From an uncultured Opitutia bacterium (GTDB taxonomy: Bacteria > Verrucomicrobiota > Verrucomicrobiia > Opitutales > Opitutaceae): 64,000 nucleotides of DNA. A program made the position numbers and the translations under genes. The stretch is taken from the NCBI GenBank assembly GCA_903896015.1, contig CAITWF010000043.1:1-64000 (forward strand). The letters are read 5' to 3'. Below are positions 36,892 through 46,131 of this stretch, piece by piece. A model generated the notes under the pieces. It was given only the letters and a program-made list of their open reading frames with translations, was not told where the DNA came from and did not search any database. The first letter of the stretch is position 1. Every line of letters starts with the position of its first letter.

Positions 36892-37848
36892 ATGCGCTCT
36901 TCGCTCTGCCTCGCGCTTTTGGCGCTTTCGCTTTCGGCGCCGGTCTTTGCTCAGGATTATCCGCGCCTCATCGGCGAGGCCACGGCGCTCACCCAGGGGA
37001 AAGATTATCAGAAGTCAGTGGCTGCATTCGAGTCGGCATTCAAACTCGATGCGACACACGCGAATGATTTCTACAACGGTGCCTGCGCGGCCGCGCTCGC
37101 GGGCAATCCTGCGTTGGCGTTCGACTGGCTCGCCAAGGCTTCGGAACTCGGTTGGGCCAACCCACAGCATCTCCAGACCGACCCTGACTTGATTTCGCTG
37201 CACGATTTGCCGCGGTGGCAACCCGTCGTAGCCGCCATGAAGCAGGCCCGCAAAGCGCTCGACGCCAACATCGACAAACCGCTGCGCGCCGAATTGCGCG
37301 CCGTGCTCGACGACGATCAGAAATACCGCAAGCAGATCGACAGCGTCGAAAAGACCAACGGCCGCGATTCACCGCAGATGCACGGGCTATGGAAAATTAT
37401 TCAACAGAAAGATGCGGAAAATCTCGCGAAGGTGACGGCGATTCTCGACCAGCGCGGCTGGCTCGGCCCCGACATTGTGGGCAACGATGGAGCCAGCGCG
37501 CTGTTCCTCGCGATTCAGCACGCTGATTTGGAAACGCAGGTAAAATATCTCCCGCTCATGCGCGCCGCCGTGAAGGAGAAGAAAGCGCAAGGCGGCAGCC
37601 TCGCGCTCCTGGAAGATCGCGTCGCCCTTCGCGAAGGTCGTCGCCAGATCTATGGCAGCCAGATCGGATTCAATCCGAAGACCAAAAAATATTATGTTTT
37701 ACCGCTCGACGATCCAGACGCGGTTGATGTCCGGCGCGCAAGTGTCGGGCTGCAATCGCTCGCCGACTACGTGAAGCACTGGGAAATTGTTTGGGACGCG
37801 AACGAGTATAAAAAAATCCTTCCTGAACTGGAGAAGATCGAGCGCTGA
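36892..37848 (+). CDS. Exported DUF6624-type protein with a TPR-like N-terminal part
   Basis: A 318-residue protein. The signal peptide is RSSLCLALLALSLSAPVFAQ. Residues 22-110 resemble two or three TPR-like helical hairpins (QKSVAAFESAFKLDATHAND, AFDWLAKASELGWANPQ). The rest (about 133-295) reads AELRAVLDDDQKYRKQIDSV, GWLGPDIVGNDGASALFLAI, LMRAAVKEKKAQGGSLALLE and RQIYGSQIG, which matches DUF6624-type domains of unknown function. Such proteins occur in Bacteroidota and Verrucomicrobiota. The ATG at 36892 begins the signal peptide. No partner gene gives a clue to its role. Confidence 0.75.
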   Translation: MRSSLCLALLALSLSAPVFAQDYPRLIGEATALTQGKDYQKSVAAFESAFKLDATHANDFYNGACAAALAGNPALAFDWLAKASELGWANPQHLQTDPDLISLHDLPRWQPVVAAMKQARKALDANIDKPLRAELRAVLDDDQKYRKQIDSVEKTNGRDSPQMHGLWKIIQQKDAENLAKVTAILDQRGWLGPDIVGNDGASALFLAIQHADLETQVKYLPLMRAAVKEKKAQGGSLALLEDRVALREGRRQIYGSQIGFNPKTKKYYVLPLDDPDAVDVRRASVGLQSLADYVKHWEIVWDANEYKKILPELEKIER

Positions 37849-37864
37849 CCCGCCGAGGCTGATC

Positions 37865-39079
37865 CTATGGCACGAGCTCGAAGATGCTGATCTTTTTCTC
37901 CGACTCGGCGGTGCCGTTCAGGAAGGTGAACGCGATCGCGTCGGCGGTGACGACGAGTTGATCGTAGCGGGTGAGATCCCATTTTGCGACGGGTTCGCCG
38001 TTGATGCGCGTGACGAGATCGCCGGGTTGCACGCCGCCGGTGGCGGCGGGCGAGTCGGGCACGACGCCGGCGATGCGCCAGTAGGCGGGCGTCTTGGTGA
38101 AGCTCACGCCGGCGCTGCGGCGCGAGGGCGAGAGGACGGGTGCGTGGGTGTCGCGATCAAAGATCACGCGGCTGCGAGTCGGATCGAACGTGACGGAGAA
38201 TTTTTGAAGAATTTCGCCGCCGACGGCGGAGAGTTCGTCGGTGAGATCGACGATCGGGCGCGGGAGAGTGAAGTCGCCGATAGTGAGCGTGTCGGCGAGG
38301 CGACCTACTTGTTGCGGGCGATCGCCGGTAAGCGTGCCGACGGTCGCTCCGGGGCGCGGGCCGCTGACGAAGCGCGGGTCGATGCCGACGGGGTTGAGGC
38401 TGAGCGGCGAGTCGCTACCGGAGTCGATCAGCGCGACGAGGTTGTGATCGCCGAGGCGGACGTGAATGAGCGGGGTCTTGTTGGAGTCATCGAGCAATAG
38501 CGCGGTGCCGGGCAGGAGTGCGGTGGAGTTGGCGGGGCGAAGAACGATGCGGTTGCGCGGGTAGTCGAGCGTGAGGAGCGTCTCGCCGAAGAGCGGAAAC
38601 CCGAGCACGCCGTCGATCTTGACGCCGAGGTGCGCGGAGAGCGCGGCGCAGTCGTAAAGCAGCACGGGCACGTCGTCGAAGCGGGCGTCGCCGAGTTCGA
38701 GCCGGCGGATCATCGCGGAGGGCAGTTCGGTGATTTCGCCGGTGGCGGATTTTACGCGGACGTGCGGGGCTTCGTCGGTGGGAGCGTTTGACGATGGGTA
38801 GCGTTTCGCGAATGCCGGCGTGACGAGCGTGACCGAGGAGCCGGTGTCGACTAGGAAATGGTAGGGCCCCGAGCGATCCCAGCGCGCCTCGACGATCAGG
38901 TAATGATCGATAGTCTGTGCTGGGACGAGGGCGAGCGGGGAGGCGAAGGTCGTGCGTCCCGGCCGCGGTGGGGCGCGGTGAAACGGAGCCGAGAGGGTCG
39001 CGCAGCCGCCGAGCAAGAGCGCGAGCGCGACGGCGAGCGGGCGCACGGGAGCAATCGGGAGAAAGGCGGCGAGAGACAC
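37865..39079 (-). CDS. Lipoprotein aspartic protease (retropepsin-like) with a PDZ domain
   Basis: A 404-residue protein. The lipobox ALLLGGCATLS (Cys26) makes it a predicted lipoprotein. Two retropepsin-like halves follow: DTGSSVTLVT (Asp78) and later ALIDSGSDSPLSL (Asp219), each with the flanking hydrophobic-glycine pattern of the second motif (KIDGVLGFPLF, GGEILQKFSV). The C-terminus is a PDZ domain (ITGVVPDSPAATGGVQPGDLVTRINGEPV-like run). Similar proteins are common in Bacteroidota and Verrucomicrobiota and may degrade or process periplasmic or extracellular proteins. No obvious partner gene. Confidence 0.85.
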   Translation of the reverse strand: MSLAAFLPIAPVRPLAVALALLLGGCATLSAPFHRAPPRPGRTTFASPLALVPAQTIDHYLIVEARWDRSGPYHFLVDTGSSVTLVTPAFAKRYPSSNAPTDEAPHVRVKSATGEITELPSAMIRRLELGDARFDDVPVLLYDCAALSAHLGVKIDGVLGFPLFGETLLTLDYPRNRIVLRPANSTALLPGTALLLDDSNKTPLIHVRLGDHNLVALIDSGSDSPLSLNPVGIDPRFVSGPRPGATVGTLTGDRPQQVGRLADTLTIGDFTLPRPIVDLTDELSAVGGEILQKFSVTFDPTRSRVIFDRDTHAPVLSPSRRSAGVSFTKTPAYWRIAGVVPDSPAATGGVQPGDLVTRINGEPVAKWDLTRYDQLVVTADAIAFTFLNGTAESEKKISIFELVP

Positions 39080-39214
39080 GGGAAAGTTAGATAAAAAAAC
39101 TTTCTGTGCGAGACGCCAAGCCGCAAAGAAAGGTTTCCCCGCGAACGGGCGCAGCGCACTTGCTTGCGTAGTTCCTTCCCGATGCGGGAATGGGGAGGCG
39201 CCCCCGGCGCGGAT

Positions 39215-39562
39215 CTAGCGGAGCGTGGCATGGATCTTTTTCGGGAGTTTCGCGACGATCAGGTCGTAGCTGCGGCGGAGGCGGCGTTCGAATTCCTCTC
39301 GGGGCAGCGCGTCGAAATCGGCGACGTTGATCCAATGGCGCTTCGCGCAATACGGCGCCTGTGCGATGCCGTCGATTTCGGTGAGCGCTTTGAACTCGTC
39401 TGGCTAGCACTTGAAGGTCGAGCTTTCGGCGAGCGCGCCGTCGAGGGCGACGATGAGAAACATTTTGCCGGCGACCTTAAATACGAGGTGTTCGCTCCAC
39501 TGCTGGACGACGGTGGCGTGTGGTTGCTAGAGGGCGAAGGCGCGGAGCGAGTCGAGGCGCAC
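39215..39562 (-). pseudogene. Broken MmcQ/YjbR-type gene with two in-frame TAG stops
   Basis: Reading the minus strand from a GTG at 39562 to the TAG at 39215 gives an almost complete YjbR/MmcQ-family protein (115 codons) with two in-frame TAG codons, at 39527-39529 and 39404-39406. The parts between them are intact: VRLDSLRAFAL, then QWSEHLVFKVAGKMFLIVAL, and ESSTFKC, then PDEFKALTEIDGIAQAPYCA, ending RSYDLIVAKLPKKIHATLR. Both TAGs fall where relatives often have serine, so each could come from TCG by one change. Other genes here end normally in TAG, which argues against recoding. The family may bind DNA; its role is uncertain. Confidence 0.75.
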
Positions 39563-39564
39563 GT

Positions 39565-42192
39565 TCAGCCGAGCAACTCGCGGAGCTTCTGCTCGAGCTC
39601 GGGGCGCTTGAAGGGTTTGTGCAGAAAGCGGAATGGGCCTGGATCTTTCGCGAGGCGCTGCATGACATCGCTCTCGCCGAATCCGCTGATGATGAGCACG
39701 CGTTGCTCCGGGCAGATCGTGCGGATGATTTCGAGCGTTTGCTCGCCGGTGAGACCAGGCATGAGGAGGTCGAGGAGGAGCACGTCGAAGGCGTCGGGCT
39801 TTTCGCGAAGCAGATCGAGGCCGCTCTGGCCATCGGGCACGGTGCGCACGGCGAAGCCGAAGGATTTCAGCATGGCGGTCGCGACGAGCCGCACCGGTTC
39901 ATCGTCGTCCACGACGAGCGCAGTGCCGGTGTGTCGCCAAGCGGTGGCAGTGGGCGGCGGTGCGGGCGGGGCGACTTTCGCGCCGGCGGCGACGGGCAGC
40001 AACAGCCGGAAACACGAGCCGCTGCCGGGCGCGCTGGTGACACCCAGTGCTCCCTTGTGGCCGCGCACGATGCCAAGCACCGCGGCGAGCCCGAGCCCGC
40101 GACCGGCAAATTTCGTGGTGAAAAACGGATCGAAGATCCGGGCGCGCACCTCGGAGGTCATGCCGGAGCCGTTGTCGCGCACCTCAAGAAAAACGTAGTC
40201 GCCCTCGTCGAGCGCGGCACCGGCGACGGCGGCATCGAGCGTGGCGCGCGTTGCGGCAATCTGACCGGTGGTGAGATGAATTTCGCCGCGGCCCTCGGTG
40301 ACGGCATCGACGGCATTGAGCACGAGATTCATCACGATCTGGCGGACTTGGGTGGCGTCGACGCGCACGGCAGGCAGCGCGCGATCGAGCGCGAGCCGGA
40401 GCCTGGCCTTGCGCGCGATCGAGATTTCCAGAAGGGGAACGAGGCCCTCGGTCAACGCGGTGAGATCGACGGGTTCGACGACGAAGCGGCCCTTGCCGGC
40501 GTAAGCGAGCATCTGTTTGCAGAGTTCGGCTGCGCGGGTGGCGCCCGTCTCGATCGCGGCGAGTTCGGCATCGACGGCGGTGTCGGCGGGGAGCGCGAGG
40601 CGCGCAATGCCGGCGTTGCCGAGGATGCTCGTGAGGAGGTTGTTGAAATCATGGGCGATGCCGCCGGCGAGCAGTCCGAGGCTCTCGAGTTTCTGGCCTT
40701 CGAGGAGTTTGCGCTCGAGCGCGAGGCGCTCGGCTTCGGCGTTTTTCTGGGCGGTGACGTCGATAATGAGGCCCTCGACGAATTCGAGTGCGCCGCCTGC
40801 GGCGTAGATGCCGAGGCCGCGGGAGAGCAGCCAGCGCTCGGTGCCGTCGCGGGCGTGGATCCGGTATTCAATCTCGAAGGGGGTATGATTGGTTAGCCCG
40901 GCGCCGAGCGCATCTCGGCTGCGCGCGAGATCGTCGGGATGCACGAGGTCGCGCAAGTGAACGCGTGCAGACATGAACTCCTCCGCCGTCCAGCCGGAAA
41001 GCGCCAGCGCGCCCTCGCTGGCATAGAGCACGTGCAGCCGGCCCTCGCTGAAACGCGCCCGAAACGCCATGCCCGGTAGCGTATGCATGAGGCTGGCGAG
41101 TTGCCGGCGGCTCTCTGCGAGTTCGGCGGTGCGATCGGCGACTTCGCGCTCGACGATCCGCGTGTGGCGGAGGGCACCGTTGAGGTAGGCCGCGAGCAGG
41201 CCGGTGCCGCCCAGCCCGAGCGCGGGAAACACCAGCGGCAGGCGCGAGGAGGCGAGGGTCGGTGCACTGGCCCGATAATGGACCGACCACTCGCGGCCGC
41301 CGATTTTCAACGGAAGACTCTGGAGTTCGCGCGCGCGAAACTCGGCCTCAGTTGGCACCGGGCGCGTGGCATCCTGCTGGAAGCAATAGAGCACGCGGCG
41401 ATCCGGGCGCGTAGCCGACTCGTCGACAAACATCACGTCGAGCGTGGTTGTGGGCGTGAAGCGCCACGGCTGGGTGAACAAATCCTTCACCCGGAAAATC
41501 CCGAGAAGAAATCCGCGAAAGGCAGGGGTCGGGTCGGCCTTTGTCTGGGCGAAGACGGGATCTATGATCACGATGCCGTCGTCGCGCCGGGTTTCGTAGA
41601 CGAGCTTAAGCAGACCGCTGAACAGAATCTGTCGGCGGTCGCGGGCGCGCTGGAAATCTCCGCGCATCGGACTCGCGGCGGCGTCGGAGCCGAGCACGGC
41701 GCGATTGGCCGCGATCGGCTCGGCGAAGATGATCGGGAAATATTCCGGCCGGTCTCCGGCCGGCTGGTCGCCCGTGCCCGGCACGCGTTCCATGATGCGG
41801 AGCGGCTCGGCGAGTTCGCCCGAGGTGATCTGTTCCCATGTGCTACGCTCCGCGCGCGGCACGAGCGGGGCCCATTGCAAACCGAGCACGCCGGGGTAGC
41901 GAGCGAGGAGGGCCCCCGCGGCGCGCTGAAACTCACGCCGGTTCACTCGCTCATCCACCGTGAAAACCAAGCTCAGGCTGAAGAGCGTCTCCTCGTAGCT
42001 TTGGAGCGTCTCCTGAATCAGCGCGTGGCGCGATTGAATTTGCCGCTCATAAGACTGGGCCGAGTCGCGCGCGATCCGGTCGTGGGAGTAGTAGAAGAGT
42101 GCGATCGAAGCCGCGATGCCGGAGGCGACGACAAGGACGAGGGCCAGCACCCCGCGCTGAGTTTTGGTGGAGGGCGGGGCGGAGTGGGGCAT
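39565..42192 (-). CDS. Hybrid sensor histidine kinase (CHASE-PAS-HisKA-HATPase-REC)
   Basis: An 875-residue inner-membrane sensor. Residues 13-35 and about 318-342 are membrane segments. Between them lies an extracytoplasmic CHASE-type sensing domain (RYPGVLGLQWAPLVPRAERS, GILLGIFRV-like GFLLGIFRVKDLF). Then a PAS domain (about 370-480), HisKA with the phosphorylated His514 in GGIAHDFNNLL, an ATPase domain with MNLVLNAVDAV and VRDNGSGMTSEV, and a C-terminal receiver whose Asp808 (VLLLDLLMPG) completes a hybrid phosphorelay. It probably passes phosphate on to an unlinked Hpt or regulator. The signal is unknown, though CHASE domains elsewhere sense small ligands. It lies next to the broken YjbR gene. 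Confidence 0.93.
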   Translation of the reverse strand: MPHSAPPSTKTQRGVLALVLVVASGIAASIALFYYSHDRIARDSAQSYERQIQSRHALIQETLQSYEETLFSLSLVFTVDERVNRREFQRAAGALLARYPGVLGLQWAPLVPRAERSTWEQITSGELAEPLRIMERVPGTGDQPAGDRPEYFPIIFAEPIAANRAVLGSDAAASPMRGDFQRARDRRQILFSGLLKLVYETRRDDGIVIIDPVFAQTKADPTPAFRGFLLGIFRVKDLFTQPWRFTPTTTLDVMFVDESATRPDRRVLYCFQQDATRPVPTEAEFRARELQSLPLKIGGREWSVHYRASAPTLASSRLPLVFPALGLGGTGLLAAYLNGALRHTRIVEREVADRTAELAESRRQLASLMHTLPGMAFRARFSEGRLHVLYASEGALALSGWTAEEFMSARVHLRDLVHPDDLARSRDALGAGLTNHTPFEIEYRIHARDGTERWLLSRGLGIYAAGGALEFVEGLIIDVTAQKNAEAERLALERKLLEGQKLESLGLLAGGIAHDFNNLLTSILGNAGIARLALPADTAVDAELAAIETGATRAAELCKQMLAYAGKGRFVVEPVDLTALTEGLVPLLEISIARKARLRLALDRALPAVRVDATQVRQIVMNLVLNAVDAVTEGRGEIHLTTGQIAATRATLDAAVAGAALDEGDYVFLEVRDNGSGMTSEVRARIFDPFFTTKFAGRGLGLAAVLGIVRGHKGALGVTSAPGSGSCFRLLLPVAAGAKVAPPAPPPTATAWRHTGTALVVDDDEPVRLVATAMLKSFGFAVRTVPDGQSGLDLLREKPDAFDVLLLDLLMPGLTGEQTLEIIRTICPEQRVLIISGFGESDVMQRLAKDPGPFRFLHKPFKRPELEQKLRELLG

Positions 42193-42217
42193 TGCGGGCG
42201 GCGCGGGGCGGCGCCGT

Positions 42218-43483
42218 TTACGCGTGATACGGCAGCGGGTGGCGCGCCGAAAGCGCGGCGACGCGCACCTTCACAGCCTCAAGCGCCGCAGCCTCGCCGG
42301 GCGATCCGATCGCGGCGAGCACGGTGTCGATGCACCCGGCAACCTCGGCCATCTCGGACTCGACGAAACCGCGCGTGGTGATCGCGGGAGTGCCGAGGCG
42401 GATGCCGGAAGCTTGGAAGGGACTGCGCGTCTCAAACGGCACGGTATTTTTGTTACACGTGATGTGCGCGAGATCGAGCGTTTCCTGCGCGCGTTTCGCG
42501 GTTAGTTCGGGGAACTTTGTGCGCAGATCGATCATGAAGAGGTGGTTGTCGGTGCCGCCGGAGACGATCTTATAACCTTTGGCAAGAAATGCGGCGGCGA
42601 GCGCACGGGAGTTCTTCACGATCTGCTCGGAGTAAGTCTTGAACTCGGGCTTGAGGCACTCGCCGAAGCAGATGGCCTTCGCGGCGATCACATGCATGAG
42701 CGGGCCACCCTGCGTGCCGGGAAATACGGCGGAATCGATCGCCTTCGCGTGCTGCGCGCGGCAGAGGATGAGTCCGCCGCGCGGGCCGCGCAGCGTCTTG
42801 TGCGTGGTCGTCGTGACAAAATCGGCGTGGGGCACGGGCGACGGATGCGCGCCGGTGGCAACGAGTCCCGCGATGTGCGCGATGTCGGCGAACAGCAGCG
42901 CGCCGACCGAGCGCGCGATCTCGCCCATCTTTGCGAAGTCGATCACGCGTGAGTAGGCGCTGGCGCCGACGGTGATCATCTTCGGTTTCTCACGCTGCGC
43001 GACCGCGGCGAGCTCGTCGTAATCGATTAGGCCGGAGTCCTCGCGGACACCGTATTGCACGAACTGGTAGAGCTTGCCGGAAAAGTTGGCGGGGTTGCCA
43101 TGCGTGAGGTGGCCGCCGTGGCTGAGGTTCATGCCAAGCAGCTTGTCGCCGGGTTGCAGGACGGAGGCGTAGACGGCGGTGTTGGCCTGGGCGCCGGAGT
43201 GCGGCTGGACGTTGGCGTGCTCGGCGCCGAAGAGCTGCTTCGCCCGATCGATCGCGAGCTGCTCGATTTTGTCGACCTGCTCACAGCCGCCATACCAGCG
43301 TTTGCCGGGATAGCCCTCCGCATATTTGTTCGTGAGCACACTGCCCTGCGCTTCGAGAATGGCAGGGATGACGAAATTTTCGGAGGCAATGAGCTCGATG
43401 TGGCTCTGCTGGCGGGCGAGTTCGCCGGCAATGGCGGAGGCAACAGCGGGATCGAGTTGGGCGAGAGGAGCGGGATTCAGCAT
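42218..43483 (-). CDS. glyA: Serine hydroxymethyltransferase
   Basis: PLP enzyme that interconverts serine and glycine and feeds one-carbon units into folate. The 421-residue product matches the family throughout: [40 protein letters not shown], and the PLP-lysine region [20 protein letters not shown]. The ATG at 43483 gives the standard N-terminus. It stands alone on the minus strand between the sensor kinase and the phosphatase. Confidence 0.98.
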   Translation of the reverse strand: MLNPAPLAQLDPAVASAIAGELARQQSHIELIASENFVIPAILEAQGSVLTNKYAEGYPGKRWYGGCEQVDKIEQLAIDRAKQLFGAEHANVQPHSGAQANTAVYASVLQPGDKLLGMNLSHGGHLTHGNPANFSGKLYQFVQYGVREDSGLIDYDELAAVAQREKPKMITVGASAYSRVIDFAKMGEIARSVGALLFADIAHIAGLVATGAHPSPVPHADFVTTTTHKTLRGPRGGLILCRAQHAKAIDSAVFPGTQGGPLMHVIAAKAICFGECLKPEFKTYSEQIVKNSRALAAAFLAKGYKIVSGGTDNHLFMIDLRTKFPELTAKRAQETLDLAHITCNKNTVPFETRSPFQASGIRLGTPAITTRGFVESEMAEVAGCIDTVLAAIGSPGEAAALEAVKVRVAALSARHPLPYHA

Positions 43484-43534
43484 GGCGAAAGTCGGAAGGC
43501 TCTCCCTTCACCGCGCAGACGCAAAGAATTTTTC

Positions 43535-44047
43535 TCAGGCCCGCGGAGCGAGGTGTGTCTTAATGAATTCCACGAGCGACGGGATGGCCTCGACCATCTC
43601 GTCGCGCGCGGCCTCGTAGACTTTCAGCGGACCGCCATAAGGATCGCCGATTTCCTTGTCGCCGCGCTGCGGCATGAACTCGCGGAAGAGAAAAATGTTT
43701 TTTGGCGGCGGCTCGGCCTGAAACCGGATCATGGCGCGGTGCGACTCGGTCATGCAGAGTACGAGCGCGGCCTCATCGAGCATCTCTTGCGTGAGCGGCT
43801 GACTGACGTGATCGGCGATATCGAGGCCGACTTTTTTCAGCGCAACGACAGAGTTCTCTGACACCGGATCGCCACCACGGGCGGCGACGCCAGCCGAGAT
43901 CACCTCAAGCGAGCGGAGGGGCGCGGGTTGAGCGGCAAGCGCGTGCTGGAGGAGGGCCGCGGCCATCGGGCTGCGGCAAATGTTGGCCGTGCAAACGGTG
44001 ATGATTTTTCCGGGTGCGGGCATCGGTTGGGCGCAGGGAAAGGACAT
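43535..44047 (-). CDS. Low-molecular-weight protein tyrosine phosphatase-like enzyme
   Basis: A 170-residue protein with the LMW-PTP signature: IITVCTANICRSPMAAALLQ holds the C-x5-R-S loop, and the downstream acidic residue sits in GDPYGGPLKVYEAARDEM. MTESHRAMIRF and VLCM are the remaining family marks. Such enzymes often reverse tyrosine kinase action on exopolysaccharide-assembly proteins or serve arsenate resistance; nothing nearby decides. The ATG at 44047 is used; 44023 is an alternative and neither has a clear ribosome-binding site. Confidence 0.85.
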   Translation of the reverse strand: MSFPCAQPMPAPGKIITVCTANICRSPMAAALLQHALAAQPAPLRSLEVISAGVAARGGDPVSENSVVALKKVGLDIADHVSQPLTQEMLDEAALVLCMTESHRAMIRFQAEPPPKNIFLFREFMPQRGDKEIGDPYGGPLKVYEAARDEMVEAIPSLVEFIKTHLAPRA

Positions 44048-44146
44048 GCTTTCGCGCGAAAGGCAAAACTCGATTCGCTGGTCTGGCGGACGGGGCGCGC
44101 CGGTCTGGGTCGAGTTTGACCCGACGTGACGGGCATAAGGCGCGAC

Positions 44147-44803
44147 CTAGAGCTTCTTCAAAGCGAGCAGCGTGCGGTGGAGTTGCACGGCGCGCTGAAG
44201 GGCGAGGTCGACGGGCGGCAGCGATGGCTTGGGTTTGCCCGGGTCATCGGTCGCCGCCGCAGGGGCGGGATCATCCTGCGCGACGGCTGCATCGGGCTGG
44301 GCCGTGCGATCCTTGGCGAGTTTGGCTTCGTCGTTGCGCGGCTTGTCGGAGGGCTCGGCAATCAGCGAGTCAGCGGTAGCGCCGTGGTCGAAGGCGTCGT
44401 AAGCGCGGCGCTCGGCGTCGGCGGAAACTTTCATTGCGATGTCGGGCGTGAAATGCGCAGCCGAGTCGCCGAGCACGATGATGCTTCCGTTGCGCGGCGT
44501 GAGGACAGCGAGGAGCGCGTCGGTGGTATCGGCATTGACGATGACGAAGACCGGCGTGCGCGCGGTCGCGTGGAATTTCAGCCAAGCGGCAAGCGCGGTG
44601 GCTTCGTCCGCTCCGCCGGCCACATAACGCAGATCGAGGATGGAGGGCTGGCGGCGTGTGTCTTCCGCGGTCGGCAGATCGGCGGGCAGTTGGTGCACGC
44701 GGTGGTAAGCGAGGCCCTGGCCGAGGTTGCGCGTGATGGGCGCGGCAGACAGCGCCACGGCGAACGCGAGCGATAGGATGAGAAGGAGAAAAAGTTTTTT
44801 CAT
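44147..44803 (-). CDS. Exported protein, function unknown
   Basis: A 218-residue protein with a signal peptide (KLFLLLILSLAFAVALSAAP). The mature part has a Rossmann-like pattern (PSILDLRYVAGG, LAAWLKFHATARTPVFVIVN, GSIIVLGDSAAHFTPDIAMK) and a low-complexity acidic tail (DPAPAAATDDPGKPKPSLPP). I do not recognise a family. The start forms an ATGA overlap with the end of purD, so the two are translated together despite having unrelated roles; the signal peptide rules out a shared cytoplasmic function. Confidence 0.65.
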   Translation of the reverse strand: MKKLFLLLILSLAFAVALSAAPITRNLGQGLAYHRVHQLPADLPTAEDTRRQPSILDLRYVAGGADEATALAAWLKFHATARTPVFVIVNADTTDALLAVLTPRNGSIIVLGDSAAHFTPDIAMKVSADAERRAYDAFDHGATADSLIAEPSDKPRNDEAKLAKDRTAQPDAAVAQDDPAPAAATDDPGKPKPSLPPVDLALQRAVQLHRTLLALKKL

Positions 44804-46101
44804 GCGCGGTTCAACTGGCGCGCGCCGATATCGCGGCGAAAATATTTGGAGACACATTCGATCTGGTCGCAAGCGGTGTAGGCGCGATCAGCGGCAGCAC
44901 GGAGAGTGGGGGCGAGCGCGGTGACGCCGAGCACGCGGCCACCGGCGGTGACGACTTGGCCGGAGGAGTTTTGCGCCGTGCCGGCGTGAAAAACGGTGAC
45001 GCCATCGGGCAATATTTTGGGAAACCTGATCGGATCACCTTTCGCATAGTTGTCGGGGTAGCCTTGCGCGGCGATCACCACGCACAGGGCGGAGTCGGGC
45101 TTGACGGCGAGTTGAAAGCCGGCGAGTTCGCCACGCGCCGCGGCCCAAAGCAGCGCGAGCACGTCGGTCGTGAGTCGCGGGAGCACGACCTGCGTCTCGG
45201 GATCTCCGAAGCGGGTGTTGTATTCCAATACACTCGGGCCCTCGGCAGTCAGCATAATGCCGATAAAAAGGGTGCCGCGAAACGCAATGCCCTCCGCCGC
45301 GATCGCGTCGACGGAGGGACGGACAATCTCACGATCGATGCGGGCGAGGAGCGCGGGAGTGACGACGTCGGCGGGTGAATAGGTGCCCATGCCGCCGGTG
45401 TTTGGACCGGTGTCGCGATCGCCGATGCGTTTGTGATCCTGCGAGGTCGGAAGGATCACGTAATCGCGGCCGGAGACGACGACGAGCAGCGAGGTTTCTT
45501 CGCCGACAAGGCAGTCTTCGATTAAAATTTGCGCGCTGGCGGCGCCGAATTTTCCGCCGGCGAGCATGTCGCGCACGGCACCCTCGGCTTCCGCGAACGT
45601 CAGCGCGACGACGACGCCTTTGCCAGCCGCGAGCCCGTCGGCCTTAATCACGATCGGCGCACCGCGCGAACGAAGATAGGCGATCGCGGGTTCGACTTCG
45701 CGGAAGAACCCTGCGGGCGCGGTGGGGATTTTGTTCTTCAGGAGGAGTTGCTTGGTGAAAATTTTCGAGGCCTCAAGCCGGGCCCCATCGGCCGTTGGGC
45801 CGTAGGCGGGCACGCCGATTTTTTCGAGTGCGTCGACGAGTCCCAGTGAGAGCGGCACCTCGGGGCCGACGACGACGAACTCAATTTTTTCGCGTTGCAC
45901 GAGCACGACGAGCGAGGCGATGTCGTCCGCAGCGACGGGCACACAGGTCACGTCCTGCGCGATGCCCGCGTTGCCGGGTGCGCAGACGATGCGGGGCATT
46001 GCCGGCGAGGCGAGCAGCGCGCGGACCAGCGCGTGTTCGCGGCCGCCGCCGCCGACGACGAGGATGGAACGAGGAAGCGCAGAAACCACATCGCGAAGCA
46101 C
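44800..46101 (-). CDS. purD: Phosphoribosylamine-glycine ligase (GAR synthetase)
   Basis: Second committed step of purine synthesis; joins phosphoribosylamine and glycine using ATP. The 433-residue ATP-grasp protein starts ILVVGGGGREHALVRALLAS and has PIVIKADGLAAGKGVVVALT (ATP-grasp lysine loop), GPNTGGMGTYSPADVVTPAL, and VLEYNTRFGDPETQVVLPRL (metal ligands). The GTG at 46101 is the furthest start; a second GTG at 46086 is possible. The stop overlaps the next gene as ATGA. Confidence 0.96.
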   Translation of the reverse strand: MLRDVVSALPRSILVVGGGGREHALVRALLASPAMPRIVCAPGNAGIAQDVTCVPVAADDIASLVVLVQREKIEFVVVGPEVPLSLGLVDALEKIGVPAYGPTADGARLEASKIFTKQLLLKNKIPTAPAGFFREVEPAIAYLRSRGAPIVIKADGLAAGKGVVVALTFAEAEGAVRDMLAGGKFGAASAQILIEDCLVGEETSLLVVVSGRDYVILPTSQDHKRIGDRDTGPNTGGMGTYSPADVVTPALLARIDREIVRPSVDAIAAEGIAFRGTLFIGIMLTAEGPSVLEYNTRFGDPETQVVLPRLTTDVLALLWAAARGELAGFQLAVKPDSALCVVIAAQGYPDNYAKGDPIRFPKILPDGVTVFHAGTAQNSSGQVVTAGGRVLGVTALAPTLRAAADRAYTACDQIECVSKYFRRDIGARQLNRA

Positions 46102-46131
46102 TCAGAGCCGCGCGCGCGTGGCAAGGCCGGG

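Noticed and set aside
39215-39562. TAG read as an amino acid throughout the genome
   Set aside because: Several intact genes here end in TAG exactly where their family ends, for example the glycosyltransferase at 4558.
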